Source: Chamaecyparis obtusa
Taxonomy: Eukaryota > Streptophyta > Pinopsida > Cupressales > Cupressaceae
NCBI GenBank assembly: GCA_027943335.1
Contig: BSBK01007850.1
Coordinates: 1 to 64,000 of the forward strand
DNA length: 64,000 bases
Direction of reading: 5' to 3'
Shown: positions 44,421 to 56,853 of the stretch, piece after piece
Layout of the letters: each line of letters starts with the position of its first letter
Numbering within the stretch: position 1 is the first letter of the stretch
Translations under genes and position numbers: made by a program
Notes under the pieces: model-generated
The model's database searches: none
Told to the model about the DNA's origin: nothing
The model's input: the letters and a program-made list of their open reading frames with translations, nothing else

Positions 44421-45848
44421 ATGTGAGACAAAAATCTATTCGTCTCATTGATTCATTTTATCTTACTTTACCTAGGTTGTTATATCCATTTGAATTACAA
44501 AAGAAAAAATTTGATTATCAAATAGTGATCAATTTTGAATAATAAAGTTCACTTTTTTCCAAAGAAGATTTAGTAGTTTAGAAATGAAACGAAAATTCTT
44601 ATTACAAAAATAATTGCAAGTGTTTCATTTCTTTATAATAGAAATAAAGTACTACCAGAGTGTATGATTTAAAAATTACAAAGCAAGTACAAAAGTCAAG
44701 ACTAGAGAAGAGGGGCAAGATCCCAAATTGCCTTTTATAATGGCACTAAAATAAACAAAACAAAGCTAAAACTAAAAGCATCATGATTTTTTTTTAAAAA
44801 TATTAATAAATAATAACTTCACAAACAAAATTATAATATAAAATAATAAATATTCAGATTCCATAACTAAAAGTAGTGTAAACAATTAACAGTACTTTCA
44901 GAAGAGTTTGTTCAAAATTATTTCAATATTCTACACCTAAAAAATATTGAAGTACTTATTTTGATTCTAAATCATACAATCACTCTATCGGGAGAATATG
45001 CAGCAAAGCAGAAGATAGAAGACTTCGCATAAAATTGTTCAAAAAATTCGTTCATTCCATTTCCAAACATATTGAAACCAGATATGGCGTGCTTCAAAAT
45101 AGTGGCGAATCAAATGGAAATATATCTTAAGCTGAAGGCTGAACATTCCAGTAAGACGCTGAATCAAAACTTGGGCTAGATAAGAGCCAGGCAGAAGCAA
45201 CACGATAATCAGGAACAATGTACGAATTTCAATTAGAATTTCTACTTCAGAGGCGTCTTCTGTGATAAATTTATCACAATATCTGTGTAATATGAGCTGT
45301 GTATATACTAAAGACCTGCTACAGCGCAGGGGCTCTTACAACTTTTACTACAGATGATTGACAAATATCCGGGGAAATAAATCTCGTTTAACAAATTTTT
45401 TCGCCTTTCCGGAAGCATTTTCAGAAATCGACAATGCTTATAACAATATTTTTAAAAAATCTAGAACCTTTCATGAAAAAATGTCGCATAAATAAGAAGA
45501 AATAGCATAATCCTTTGAAAGATTTTCAAAATAGTAATAATTTTTCCTAATTACAGCGGAAAAAATAAAAATTGTCATTTGAAGGAAAACAACTATAAAT
45601 TTTAACCAGTATTCTCTAGATTAAGCTCAATCATGATAAAATTCTGTTCAGCGAAAGCAAGAGAACCAGAATTCGGAGAATATTTAACTATTTTGCATAA
45701 AATTGTTAGAGAAAGAGATTGCTCGAAAATCCATTGAAGTCAGACACAACAACTATTGCAACAGAACCGGAAACGGTCGTATCGCGGATATTTGTCAAAT
45801 TGTAAGAAATCTTGAGATCTGACTCTTAAAATGTTGTTCAATCAAAGG
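44421..45848. other. Intergenic, downstream of small-gene copy 1
   Basis: AT-rich, no transposon domain and no long frame. The last 150 bases resemble the 3' flanks of the other two gene copies (compare 47560-47644 and 55790-55828) and probably hold the 3' untranslated region. Confidence 0.5.
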
Positions 45849-46640
45849 CTAAATGAATACAAAATCAACACAAAAACGATGGAACCAGCAAATAGCTAGA
45901 AAAGCGAGCAATAGGATAATGATGGCGATGAAGATTTTTTCCCTTTTATGCGCCTGCTCGTATATCGTCATGTAAGTAGAGTCACCTGGAAGAATATCAG
46001 ACAGGCAAGGTTTCGTTTCCGTTGTCTTTGACAATTTGACAGAATAAGGCGCTTCAGTATCAGCTTGACACAGGTTCTGGGGTTTCGATCCTGCGGCCAC
46101 AGAAGTTACGATAAATTTCCATACAAGAAAGTTAAGATGTATGTCTGACGAATATTATTGCATTTCAGATCGTACTTTTCTGGTCACTAGCTCTGATTGA
46201 ATGCCTCGTAGATGAACTCTTATATGAAAAATTTAGAGAGAAAAAATTTACTTTCCCTAAGAAAAATAAAGACAAAAACAGGGAAAACCTAAATGCAGCA
46301 CAACATGTTATATTTTTTTTTCAAATATATTGAGAGTATCCTAAATTGCAGCAGTTCAAGTGAGGCACGAATGAAATTTAGGGAAAGCAGAATCAAAAAA
46401 TAGAAAACATATCGGAGGCACACCACAAAATTCCTCTGCGGCAAATGGATTAGATTAATTTCTATTTGGCTCAAGATCAAGTGTTGGAAACTTGCAAAAA
46501 ACATGAAGTGAAAATATTAAAAAACATGAAGGCATACTGTCTGTGTTTCCCTCAGCGGCAACGCCAGTTCCAGCTGCCATGAGCATCGCCATTCCAATGA
46601 TTACGACAAAGAAATACACATATTCTCTCTGTAATTCCAT
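45849..46640 (-). CDS. Small secretory/membrane protein, copy 1, two exons
   Basis: Exon 1 is 46640-46538, exon 2 is 46090-45849, and the intron (46537-46091, 447 bp) has GT at the donor and AG at the acceptor. Joined they give 114 residues. Residues 1-29 form a signal peptide (MELQREYVYFFVVIIG... to GVAA). The lumenal part has two cysteines (42, 63). A transmembrane helix spans about 87-104 (IFIAIIILLLAFLAICWF) and a short cysteine-containing tail follows. The model is supported by two paralogues with the same exon phase. The family is not one that I recognise. No stop or frameshift is seen, so it may be expressed. A single C-terminal anchor after a cleaved signal suggests a type I membrane protein. 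Confidence 0.72.
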
Positions 46641-47160
46641 TTTCGTTAGGAAAACCTCTGAAATGCTGTCAACTTCTGACAAAGAGTAGAATACTTTATC
46701 AGCACGCCGCTTAAGATAAAAGCCCTAATGCTTTAGAACTCAAGATATCCGTCTCTTGCTTCTGATAAATTTTTCGTAAAGAGTTCGATCGTGAGTGAAA
46801 TAGCTGAGACGATTGCAGCTGAGCCCATTGAACGATACAACGAACTACAGACTAGAAGAATAAAATTAGTTGTAGTTGAATTAATTGAACAGTGATTTAG
46901 AAAGGTAGGGTAGTATGGTGGAAAATTTGGAATAAAGAATACAGAATAATATGCAGACCACAACATTAGGATTGGGCGCTTTGAACGAGGCAACTGAAAC
47001 TTTTCTTTCAACTCTGTTCAACGATAAAAAAGAATAAAACTAATTTTTCAGTTGAATTTGTTAGGAAGGGAGAAAAACAGTTGGAAAGGGGTCAGGTCTT
47101 TTAGGGTTTTAAAACTAAATATTATTTTGGGAGAAGAATGTTGGAATGTTGCAATCTATT
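46641..47160 (-). promoter_or_regulatory. Shared upstream region of the small-gene family
   Basis: The sequence upstream of copy 1 (aagccctaatgctt...tatccgtctcttgcttc at about 46715-46765, and attattttgggagaagaatgt at about 47122-47142) recurs upstream of copy 2 (48540-48590, 48620-48645). The duplicated unit therefore includes the promoter. The open frame 46733-47011 lies in it but has no counterpart in copy 2. Confidence 0.5.
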
Positions 47161-47644
47161 TTACACATTATTATTATTCATGAAATCAATTGATAAAAAA
47201 TCTATTAGAATACAAAGTATCGATTATTTGATACTAGTAATTTTTTTGAAGTAATGATGCTTATCGTATGGAAATAAATTTGAAGCACTAATTTTTATAA
47301 CGACAGTAACTCAAATAATAAAATAATTAAAAGAATGTAGGAGCAACAAAACCTGATAATTGAAAAAGTTAAAGAAAAAGAGCATGACTACCAAGGAGAA
47401 AAATATAGTGTACAATCTGATTTTGTCTATATCAAATCATCTGCTTTATTGGCATACCATCAAATTCGATTCCAATCATATTTAAAATTTGTCCAGACAA
47501 AATTATAGGAACTGGATTTATAGCAGACCCGGCTATTTTGCATAAATCTCAAGAAATGGACTGTTTCAAAATAACGCGAAATGTCTGATCGATTATATTT
47601 ATGAAAAAGCAAAGAAATCTTAAGTTCCGAGTCCCAGAGTGCTT

Positions 47645-48460
47645 TTAAATCCAACGCCCAAATACTTTAATTCTGACGAAACTACGGATAATGCAGAGAC
47701 CAACTAGAATAGGGAGCAAGACCAAAAAGATCAAGAAGAAGATCGCTCTGCTCAAAGCCACCTTCTCAGTTATCACCATGTCAGCAAATACGGCTTTAGC
47801 ATTATCAGACAGCCGAGATTCCGTTTGCGTTATCCTTTCTATGTTGACAGGAAATGGCACCTGAGTAGTAGGTTGTGTCAGAGATCGGAAGGGTTTCGAT
47901 CCGGCGACCACAGATTTAATAAAAGTAAATTTCTATGTAAATTAATATTGTCCATATTCAACAAAAATTACTAAGGGAATTTCCAATTCATACACATTCC
48001 AGTCACTAGCTCTTATGGAATACCTGGTGGATAACTCTTACAAAAGAAAAAACCGAAAAATAAAAGAGGTATTAAACAGGGATAAATATTAAAGAAAATG
48101 AGAGGAAATGCCTAAATGACGAACGCATTTTCAAATCTCTTTTTATATATTGAGAGCATCATAAATTTCAACAGTATGAGAGAAGCTTGACAGAAAATGT
48201 AGGGAAAGAAAAGTTGAGCAATATAAAACTTGTGGGAGGCGCATCACAAAATTCTTGAGGAGGCAAATAGGTTATGCTACTTTCTATTCTGCTAAGATTT
48301 CAATTGTTCGAAACAATCAAAATATTATATGAAAAAATGAAATGCATGGCGGCATGCTGCCTGTGTCTCTCACAGCCGCAACGCTTGTTCCAACCGCCAT
48401 GATCATCGCCAATCCAGTCATTGCTGCAAAGAAACATCTATACCCTCTCTTAGATGCCAT
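47645..48460 (-). pseudogene. Small secretory/membrane protein, copy 2, damaged intron
   Basis: Exon 1 is 48460-48358 (MASKRGYRCFFAAMTGLAM..., also 103 bases) and exon 2 is 47901-47645. Joined in the family's phase they would give 119 residues with no stop, a signal peptide, and a helix at about 88-106 (IFFLIFLVLLPILVGL). The donor reads GC instead of GT, and the acceptor dinucleotide has become CG (gtcgcCG). A GC donor can work, but the lost AG should block normal splicing, so I call it a likely pseudogene. A cryptic acceptor cannot be excluded. Cysteines 42 and 63 of copy 1 are not conserved here. Confidence 0.68.
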
Positions 48461-48794
48461 TTTTCTTAGGAGAAGTTTTCAGAGAATGGAGTAGCTTCTA
48501 CAGAAAGCTTCACTTAGGGGATTTCTGCCTGCCCATTGCGATAAAACCCTAATGTTTCAGATCTTAGGATATCCCTCCCTTGCTTCGGAAATTGTTTTCT
48601 TATGCAATTTTAAAATTAATATTATTTTGGGAGAAGAATGTTGGAACGTCTGATGTGGAGCGAAATAAGACAGCTAAGTTGAATGCAGATGCGTACGTGG
48701 AGATACAAGCTTAGTGGAAAATTGCCAATGATGAATAAGACATGGTGCATGACCACATTAATAGTGGGCTCTTTAAACGAGGCAATAATAATAT

Positions 48795-48875
48795 TCCCAT
48801 CAATTCTCAATACGGCAAAGAAATACCTTTATTTTCTCTGTAATGCAGTTTTCTTTAGAGAACGCTCGAAAATGC
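48795..48875 (-). pseudogene. Exon-1 scrap of the small-protein family
   Basis: The minus strand reads CTGCATTACAGAGAAAATAA, then GGTATTTCTTTGCCGTA, clearly matching the start of copy 1 exon 1 (ATGGAATTACAGAGAG..., GTGTATTTCTTTGTCGTA). The start codon is lost (CTG) and the frame is shifted. Neighbouring bases 48741-48790 also match 46953-46995. It is a fourth, partial duplicate. Confidence 0.7.
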
Positions 48876-48880
48876 TATAA

Positions 48881-49810
48881 AATTATATAATTGTCCAGTC
48901 GTACACATTTTACAGAGTTTGGCATATTTTTCTGCAAGCCTCTTATAGGAAATTTTTGCACGCTCTTTATTATTATTGTTTTAAAAGATTTATATGAGCA
49001 CTCTTCAATATTATTTTTTTAATATTAAAAAAACCATCTTACACAGCCATATGGAGACAAGCACATTATGCATAAAGAGCATCATAATCATTGACTTCCA
49101 CATATCACATGCTCTAATATTGAAGATTCTTATCTTATTATAAGGATGCTATCTTATTTATTCATTCATAAGTCCCTAAATCAACAGTTCTATTTGTAGA
49201 AACTAAATTGAAGCAGTCTAAGACTTTAACTTTTGTATATTCTTAAAAGTATAATTTTAAAACTGTAAGTCAAAATTACAAACAAATTTGAATAAATCAT
49301 ATTTTAGAGTATCTTGAAAGTTCTCTTCATCTAAGTATATATATATAATTTTTAAAAATAAGTCAAAAGAAAAAATGAAAATCAAGTTGACAAATATACT
49401 ATTAATTTAATATCATTTGATACACTGGAGTTATAATATATTGATATAATCATTAAGAAGTCTGATTTTATTAGAATAATTATCATAAAGAAATTTAAAT
49501 AAAAAAATATAATGTGTAGATTTAATTTGATAGAAATTAGAGTACATGTATGTTTTTTTATATAGGAACTATTTTATCTATTTGGGCAAATTCATTTTAG
49601 AATATCTTGTTATATCTACTTTTTAATCATATATTTAAATATCAAAATTATTTTTATTAAATTAATGTCAAAAGAAACAAAGCAAAACAACAAAGTTATA
49701 AAACGGTAACAACTTAGAACTTCACACTTGAAAAACTTCTAAATAAAGTTTTGCATCTTTTTCCATTTCTTTAACAATTGTCCAACTAGACTTATATTTG
49801 AGACACATAA
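48881..49810. other. Intergenic, AT-rich
   Basis: No gene, repeat family or RNA could be recognised. The target duplication cataa of the next element ends it (49806-49810). Confidence 0.6.
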
Positions 49811-50168
49811 TGTTAGCTTGTGGTGACTAATCAGGAAAGTACTATCCAAGAAAGTACTGTGCACTTATAACTCATTCTAACCTTAAAACGGGAAAATATT
49901 GTATAAAATGGCTTAGGGTTAGGGATTTTCATTATGTATGATTTTTAGTACTTGTGGCAGAATTGGGCTGTAAGGGATTACGGATTGTAATCAGGTTGTA
50001 ATCACTGGATAATAATAATATTGGACTCGCTGTTGGTGGATGTAGCCCAGGGATTGGGTGAACCACGTTAAATTTGTGTGTCTTGTGTTCTATTCTGTGT
50101 GGTTTATTATTTTCTGATATTAGTTATATTTGCACATAATTATTATTTCTGCCTTGTTAATCCTAACA
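49811..50168 (+). repeat. 5' LTR of copia element 1
   Basis: 358 bp with TATAAAA at 49902-49908; ends two bases before the primer site. Confidence 0.95.
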
Positions 50169-50170
50169 AG

Positions 50171-50182
50171 TGGTATCAGAGC
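50171..50182 (+). promoter_or_regulatory. Primer-binding site of copia element 1
   Basis: TGGTATCAGAGC, exact match to the initiator tRNA-Met primer site. Confidence 0.93.
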
Positions 50183-50257
50183 GAGGTTATTTCGTTCGTT
50201 CTTTCATCTATTCTCTGAAGTAGGTCTCACGAGTTAGTAGGAGAGTCTCTCGGTTAA

Positions 50258-53200
50258 GTGGGAGAAATGGCAGACGAGGGTAGGCTAAAGGTTGATAAGT
50301 TTAATGGGCAGAACTTCCAGTTATGGAAGATGCAAATGGAGGATTATCTCTATGAGAAGGATCTATGGCGGTCATTAGAGGGAGTAGCCAAGAAAGAGCA
50401 ATCAATGTCTCAGGAGGATTGGGATATTTTGGATAGGAAGGCACTGGGGAGTATTTGTCTATGCCTGGCACAATCGGTGGCATTCAATATTACTAAAGCA
50501 AAGACAGCTAAAGATCTGATGGAAACTCTAGCGAAGTTGTATGAAAAGCCTTCAGCTTCAAACAAGGTATTTCTTATGAAGCGTTTATTTAATATGAAAA
50601 TGGTAGAAGGTGGATCAGTTACTGATCATTTGAATGAGTTTAATACAGTTAGAATTCAATTAACCTTAGTTAAAATTACTTTTGATGAAGAGGTTAGGGC
50701 TCTCTTGATTTTGTGTTCTTTGCCAGAAAGCTGGAATGGCTTGGTAATGGCTGTTAGTAATTCTGTTTTTGGTTCTAATACCCTAAAGTATGATGATGTT
50801 ATTGGTGTTATATTGAGTGAGGAAATTCGTAGGAAAAGCTCAGGGGCATCCACATCGAGTAGTGTATTGAACACAGAAAGCAGAGGCAGAACAAGAGATA
50901 GAGGAAACAACTCTGGAAATCGTGGGAAATCAAGAGGAAAATCAAAGGGAAAGAGGTCCGAATCTAAAGGGCCAAATGATTGCTGGTACTGTGGAAAACC
51001 AGGTCATAAGAAGAAAGATTGTTGGTCTCGGAAGAAAGATCAAGGAGACAAAAATGATGGAAACAAGGAGACAAATTTTGTAAGTAACAAATCCGAGGAG
51101 GATGCTTTGCTCTTGTCCTTAGAAAGTATTGATGATTCATGGGTTTTAGATTCTGGGGCTTCATTTCATGCTACACCCCATAGAAGTTATTTTGTTGATT
51201 ATGTCCAAGGGGATTTTGGGCTAGTTTATTTGGGAGATAATGAACCCTGTCAAATTGTTGGAAAGGGAAAAATTAAGATTAAGTTGCAGAATGGGAATCA
51301 TTGGCTACTACAAGAGGTAAGACATGTTCCAAGGCTGAGTAGGAATTTAATTTCAGCAGGGCAACTGGGTGATGAGGGTTGCACAGTTACTTTTAATGAT
51401 AAAAATTGGAAGGTTTCAAAAGGTTCCTTAGTAGTAGCAAAAGGTGTGAAAGTAGGCACCTTATATCTTTGTACAGGTCATACTGTTCCTTCTACTTTAA
51501 TTATTTCAGAAGATAATGAATGTTCAGGAACAGTGGCTGCAGTTGAGCAGGAAGAACATCAAACTATTGTTGTAGATTCTGACACAGCACTGTGGCACAA
51601 CAGACTCGGGCACATGAGTGAAAAAGATATGAAATTACTTCATTCAAAGAAAGTTTTACCTGGTCTGAAATGTGTCAATATGGATTTCTGTGAAAGTTGT
51701 GTTTATGGAAAACAAAAGAGAGTTAGTTTTGTGAAGAGTGGGAAGGAAAAGAAAAATGAGAGATTAGAGCTTGAGCATACAGATGTATGGGGACCAGCTC
51801 AGGTATCTTCCCTTGGTGGCTCTCTGTATTATGTTACATTTATAGATGATGCAACAAGAAAAGTATGGATTTATTTTCTTAGACAGAAATCTGATGTATT
51901 TCAAACTTTTAAGAAATGGAAATGCTTGGTTGAGAATGAGACTGGTAAAAAGTTAAAATGTCTCAGATCTGATAATGGTGGTGAGTATTGCAGCACAGAA
52001 TTTGAAGAATATTGTTCCTCTAATGGTATTCGTAGGCAGAAAACTGTACCAAGGACTCCACAAGAAAATGGAGTGGCTGAACGCATGAATAGGACAATAA
52101 TGGAGCGTGCAAGGAGTATGAGGTTGCATGCTAGGCTGCCCAAAAAATATGTGGGCAGAGGCAGTGAACACTGCTGTTTATTTAATCAATAGAAGCCCCT
52201 CTACTCCTTTGGACTGTGGTATTCTAGAGGAAGCATGGAGTGGTAAGAAGGTGAGTTACTCTTTTCTCAAAACCTTTGGTTGTGAAGCTTTTGCACTTAT
52301 AGATTCTGAAAATAGAACCAAGCTGGAAGCTAAGTCAAAGAAATGTGTATTTGTTGGGTATGACATTGATGAATTTGGTTAAAGGCTTTGGGATTTTGAA
52401 AATCATAAAATTGTAAGAAGCAGGGATGTCATATTCAATGAGAAAGTATTGTACAAAGATCTGTTGCTGCAGCATGAGAAGAAAGAAAATGACTATGTAG
52501 TACTGGATGATACTCCACAAGTTCATGTTCCAGTAGTTCCTTATGCTCCGCAACAACAGCAACAACAAATACCACACACCCCAGTGAGTGTTAGACGGTC
52601 AACAAGGCTAAGTAGACCTCCAGAAAGATTTTCTCCATCTTTGTATTCTATTCTGTTAACAGATGCTGGTGAACCTGAATGTTATAATGAAGCTGTGCAG
52701 GTGGATACAAAGCTTCAGTGGGAGTCTGCAATGACAGATGAAATGGACTCTTTGCTGAAAAATCAGACATGGGATTTATGTAAGTTACCTGCAGGTAAAA
52801 GGGCTTTACAAAATAAATGGGTTTACAGGATCAAAGAAGAGGATGGAGGTACGAAAAGATTTAAAGCCAGATTAGTCGTAAAAAGATTTGCACAGAAACA
52901 TGGTATTGATTTTGATGAGATATTTTCTCCAGTTGTTAAAATGACTTCTATTCGTACTGTTTTAAGTATTGTGGCTACTGAAGATTTGCATTTAGAGCAG
53001 CTTGATGTTAAAACAGCCTTTCTTCATGGTGATTTGGATGAAGAAATATATATGGTTCAACCACAAGGATTTGAGGTCAAGGGTAAGGAGAATTTGGTGT
53101 GCAGATTGCAGAAAAGTTTATATGGCTTGAAGCAATCACCTCGGCAATGGTATATTAAATTTGACACTTTTATGAATGGGCATGGATATAGTCGGTGTCA

Positions 53201-54224
53201 TTCTGACCATTGTGTTTATTTTAAGAGGTTGGATGATGACAGCTAAATTATTTTATGTTTATATGTTGATGATATGCTTGTAGCTGGGTCTAACATGAAT
53301 CACATTAAGGGGTTGAAACAACAGTTAGCAAAATCTTTTGCTATGAAGGATTTGGGGGCAGCAAAACAAATCCTTGGTATGAAAATTTGTAGAGATAGGA
53401 AAAATAGGAAATTGTCTCTATCTCAGGCTGATTATATTGAGAAGGTGTTGCAACGTTTCTCTATGGAAAATGCCAAAGCTGTCAGCACACTTTTGCCTGG
53501 TCATTTGAAATTGACTAAGGATATGTGTCCCAAGACACCAGAAGAAGAGACTAAAATGTCTAAGGTACCTTATGCTTCAGCTGTAGGGAGCTTAATGTAT
53601 GCTATGGTATGTACTAGGCCAGATATTGCACACGCAGTGGGAGTCGTTAGCCGTTATACGAGTAACCCTGGTATTGAGCATTGGAATGCAGTCAAATGGA
53701 TTCTCAGATATTTGAGAGGCACATCCAGTAAGTGTTTACACTTTGGGGGTTCTACTACTACTGTACAAGGCTATGTTGACTCAGATTTGGCAGGAGATAT
53801 AGATAGCAGGCGAAGTACTACAGGTTATATATTTACTGTTGGTGGGACAGCAGTGAGTTGGATTTCTAGACTACAAAAGGTGGTTGCTTTATCCACTACA
53901 GAGGAAAAGTATGTTGCTGCTTCAGAGGCAGCCAAGGAGATGATATGGCTTCAATTCTTCATGGAAGAATTGGGACATCCACAAAAGGATAATTTTCTAC
54001 ATACAGATAGCCAAAGTGCCATTCATCTTGCAAAGAATTCTGCTTTGCACTCAAAGACGAAACACATACAGTTGCTGTACCATTTCATTCGATCAGTTTT
54101 GGATGATGGACAGTTAAGGCTGGAAAAGATTCATACTGATGATAATCCAGCAGATATGTTTACAAAGGTAGTAACAAGGGAGAAGTTGAACTCATGTTCA
54201 GCTTCAGTTGGTCTTCTAGACTGA
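50258..54224 (+). pseudogene. Copia gag-pol polyprotein, element 1
   Basis: Single Tnt1-type (Tork lineage) polyprotein of about 1,320 codons. Translation may start at 50258 or at the second ATG, 50267 (MADEGRLKVDKFNGQNF). Order: gag about residues 10-190; zinc knuckle CWYCGKPGHKKKDC at about 242; protease DSGASFH at about 298; HHCC region and integrase D-D-E (HTDVWGP, RSDNGGEY, PQENGVAER) about 440-610; RT from QNKWVYRIKEEDGG with YVDDML at about 53260; RNase H with YVDSDLAGD, and TEEKY where TEAEY is usual; ADMFTKVV near the end. Breaks: an extra A in the run 52142-52147, TAA at 52380-52382 and TAA at 53244-53246. Confidence 0.95.
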
Positions 54225-54366
54225 ACAAAATAAAGGAACAACTGAGTCCAAGGTGGTTCAATCTAGTGGGAGCCTCATGTGGGTAGCGGTATTGCTACAG
54301 GATCAGTCTCCAAGTGGGAGGTTTTTTAGTATAGTGTGGATACTGATCAGTCACCAAGTGGGAGAT

Positions 54367-54724
54367 TGTTAGCTTGTGGTGACTAATCAGGAAAGTACTA
54401 TCCAGGAAAGTATTGTGCACTTATAACTCATTCTAACCCTAAAGCGGGAAAATATTGTATAAAATGGCTTAGGGTTAGGGATTTTCATTATGTATGATTT
54501 TTAGTACTTGCGGCAAAATTGGGCTGTAAGGGATTACGGATTGTAATCAGGTTGTAATCAGTGGATAATAATAATATTGGACTCGCTGTTGGTGGATGTA
54601 GCCCAGGGATTGGGTGAACCACGTTAAATTTGTGTGTCTTGTGTTCTATTCTGTGTGGTTTATTATTTTCTGATATTAGTTATATTTGCACATAATTATT
54701 ATTTCTCCCTTGTTAATCCTAACA
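54367..54724 (+). repeat. 3' LTR of copia element 1
   Basis: 358 bp, preceded by the polypurine tract agtgggagat and followed by the target duplication cataa. Confidence 0.95.
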
Positions 54725-54729
54725 CATAA

Positions 54730-55828
54730 GTTGTGAGAAATGGAGGAATAAACCTCTTTAGAAGGTCTACAGATTCATTGCACTTAAAATAAATTATTAA
54801 ATAATCATTTAAAATATATCATTGACTTTATAAAATAACACAATATCATTGAAGTAAATGCTAAAAATAAATTTATTCAATTAAAAATATAATATTAATA
54901 ATAAATTTTATCAATTATTCATATCATAAATAATTTTGATTTTTTAAAACCAAAACTTTGCACCCCACAAAACGCAATTGACTTCCTTTAAAAAAAACTT
55001 TATATTTTCAAAATATTAAAATGAAAGTTTGTTGTAATTGAAACTTATTATTTGAATCAAAGCCAGCCTTTCCCGCTCCCTTCCTTAATAAATTCGCTAG
55101 TTATTAAATATTGAACGTTAAAGTGTAAACACCCTTTTAATGGAAGAGGAAAGGAATTTGGCATTCGCACCTGGTGAAAAGGTATAGATAGAATATTTTG
55201 AACTCATAAAATCTTAACAAAGTTAATTCTATTAAAAATAAAACTTAATAAACTAAATAGTCACTGTTAAGTGATATTTTCTAATTATTACTGTATCCCA
55301 ATATTTGTCTAATATAATGCGTATATAATTTCATACAGACCATTGACAAATACAAGAGAGATGCAACGAAAGTACTACCATTTTAACGGAGTTAGTCTCC
55401 TTCCCGACAAAATTTTTAGCACTCATAAGTGCAGTTAATACTATTTTCTTTCACAAACTAAATCTCTCTTTAAAAAGGAGAAATACCATTGTCCTTATAA
55501 AGTTTTCCAAAAGACTGCTATTGTGCTAATTGCAGAGGAAACAATTATAATTGTCAATTGATAAAAAACTGTTCTAAATGTTAAGTAGCACTGTCTAGAG
55601 GAACCACAAAATTACAAGAAATTTGTTGCCGCAGAGATTACCTCTGAATAAGATCAATCGTGTTAAATTTCTATACAGAGGAAAATAGAAAATAAGAATG
55701 TAGAGCAGGCCTGGCTATTTGGTATAAATTAAAAGAAGTGGTGTTTCAAGAAAAGAGGGGCAAAAGTTTCATTGGTGACATTTTGTCAAAATGGCATGAA
55801 ATCTTGAGCCCCAAGTCTCGGAGTGCTC
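54730..55828. other. Intergenic between copia element 1 and gene copy 3
   Basis: AT-rich with no recognised coding sequence. The last part (about 55540-55828) is similar to the region downstream of copy 1, so it is probably the 3' flank of copy 3. Confidence 0.5.
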
Positions 55829-56069
55829 TTAAATCGAATGGCAAGTGAATATAACTTTGCGGAAGCCACGGTTCATGCAGAGAATAACTAGAAAAGTGAG
55901 TGAGAGCAAAAAGAACAAGAATAAGATCGCTTCCCTCAAAGCTGCCCGATCACTTATCGTAATGTCAGCGAATACAACTGGAATTAGCCGAGATTTCATT
56001 TCTGTTATTCTTGCCATGTTGACAGGAAATGGCGCCTGAGTAGTTGCCTCTGCCAGAGAGCGCAAGGGT

Positions 56070-56770
56070 TGTTGAGAACATGTGTCTCAACCTTGCAGCC
56101 TTTTTTCTAGAAAATTCTAGAATTTGTTTGAGGTAGTTTTCCACATGTTTATGCATTGGAAAATGGTTAGTGAGTTGTTAAAAATGAGTCTTGTCCATAG
56201 TAGAATATAGGTGGGCCATTTTTAGAGCTTTAATGACTCATTTTGTAATTTTTATGGGGGTCTAAACTAGAGGACAAAATTATGGACGGGAATACTATTT
56301 TAACCTGGTTGTTTTTCCATCTTGGAAATGTAAATGTCAAAAATGGGCACCATGTGGCATGGTGGTTAAGCCCATGGTTTTGTAAAACCACAAATGGTTT
56401 CCAGGTTGTAAAATCACTATAAAAGGAGGGCTTGGGGAGGAGTTTGAGATCATTGAGTTTTTGCAAGACTGGATGCTAGAAGGAGTCTCTCTGAGTTCGA
56501 GTTGTGGTGATGCGCTCCTGTAAGAACTTGCATTGCAAGTGTATTGTAATCATCTTGGTTTGATAATACATAGTGCAAATTTTGGAGGGTGGGTTGTTTC
56601 TCCTAGAAGGGTTTCCCCACGATAATCACTGTGTTCTGTGTTCATTGTTATTTTGTTTATGCTTTGTTATGCATTTCTTGAGATCTTTGCAATGTTTAAG
56701 TTGAAATTTGCATAACCGTCCTCTCAAGATTAGCGTAGGAAGCGTTTCCGCACACCTTTGCTTCCTTACA
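56070..56770 (+). repeat. 5' LTR of copia element 2
   Basis: 701 bp with TATAAAA at 56418-56424, followed by agtggtatcagagcctgg. Confidence 0.95.
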
Positions 56771-56772
56771 AG

Positions 56773-56788
56773 TGGTATCAGAGCCTGG
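56773..56788 (+). promoter_or_regulatory. Primer-binding site of copia element 2
   Basis: TGGTATCAGAGCCTGG, initiator tRNA-Met type, two bases after the LTR. Confidence 0.94.
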
Positions 56789-56853
56789 CCAGTTTTGGTT
56801 CTATTTGTTGGGTACAGGGTTTTTTGAACTAATCAAGATTTGAGTGGGAGCTT

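Larger units (their letters stand above)
49811..54724 (+). mobile_element. Tnt1-like copia element 1, nearly intact
   Basis: LTRs of 358 bp (49811-50168, 54367-54724), both TGTTAGC...CTAACA, flanked by perfect duplications cataa (49806-49810, 54725-54729). A primer site is at 50171-50182 and the polypurine tract agtgggagat is just before 54367. The two LTRs differ at 8 of 358 bases, about 2.2 percent. The polyprotein has one frameshift and two stops. It sits between small-gene copies 2 and 3. Confidence 0.97.

Noticed and set aside
46733..47011. 92-residue minus-strand frame upstream of gene copy 1
   Set aside because: Not preserved in the duplicated region of copy 2; it lies where the promoter should be.
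56230..56466. 78-residue minus-strand frame, repeated identically at 61178-61414
   Set aside because: It is in the LTRs of copia element 2; identity reflects LTR youth, not a gene.
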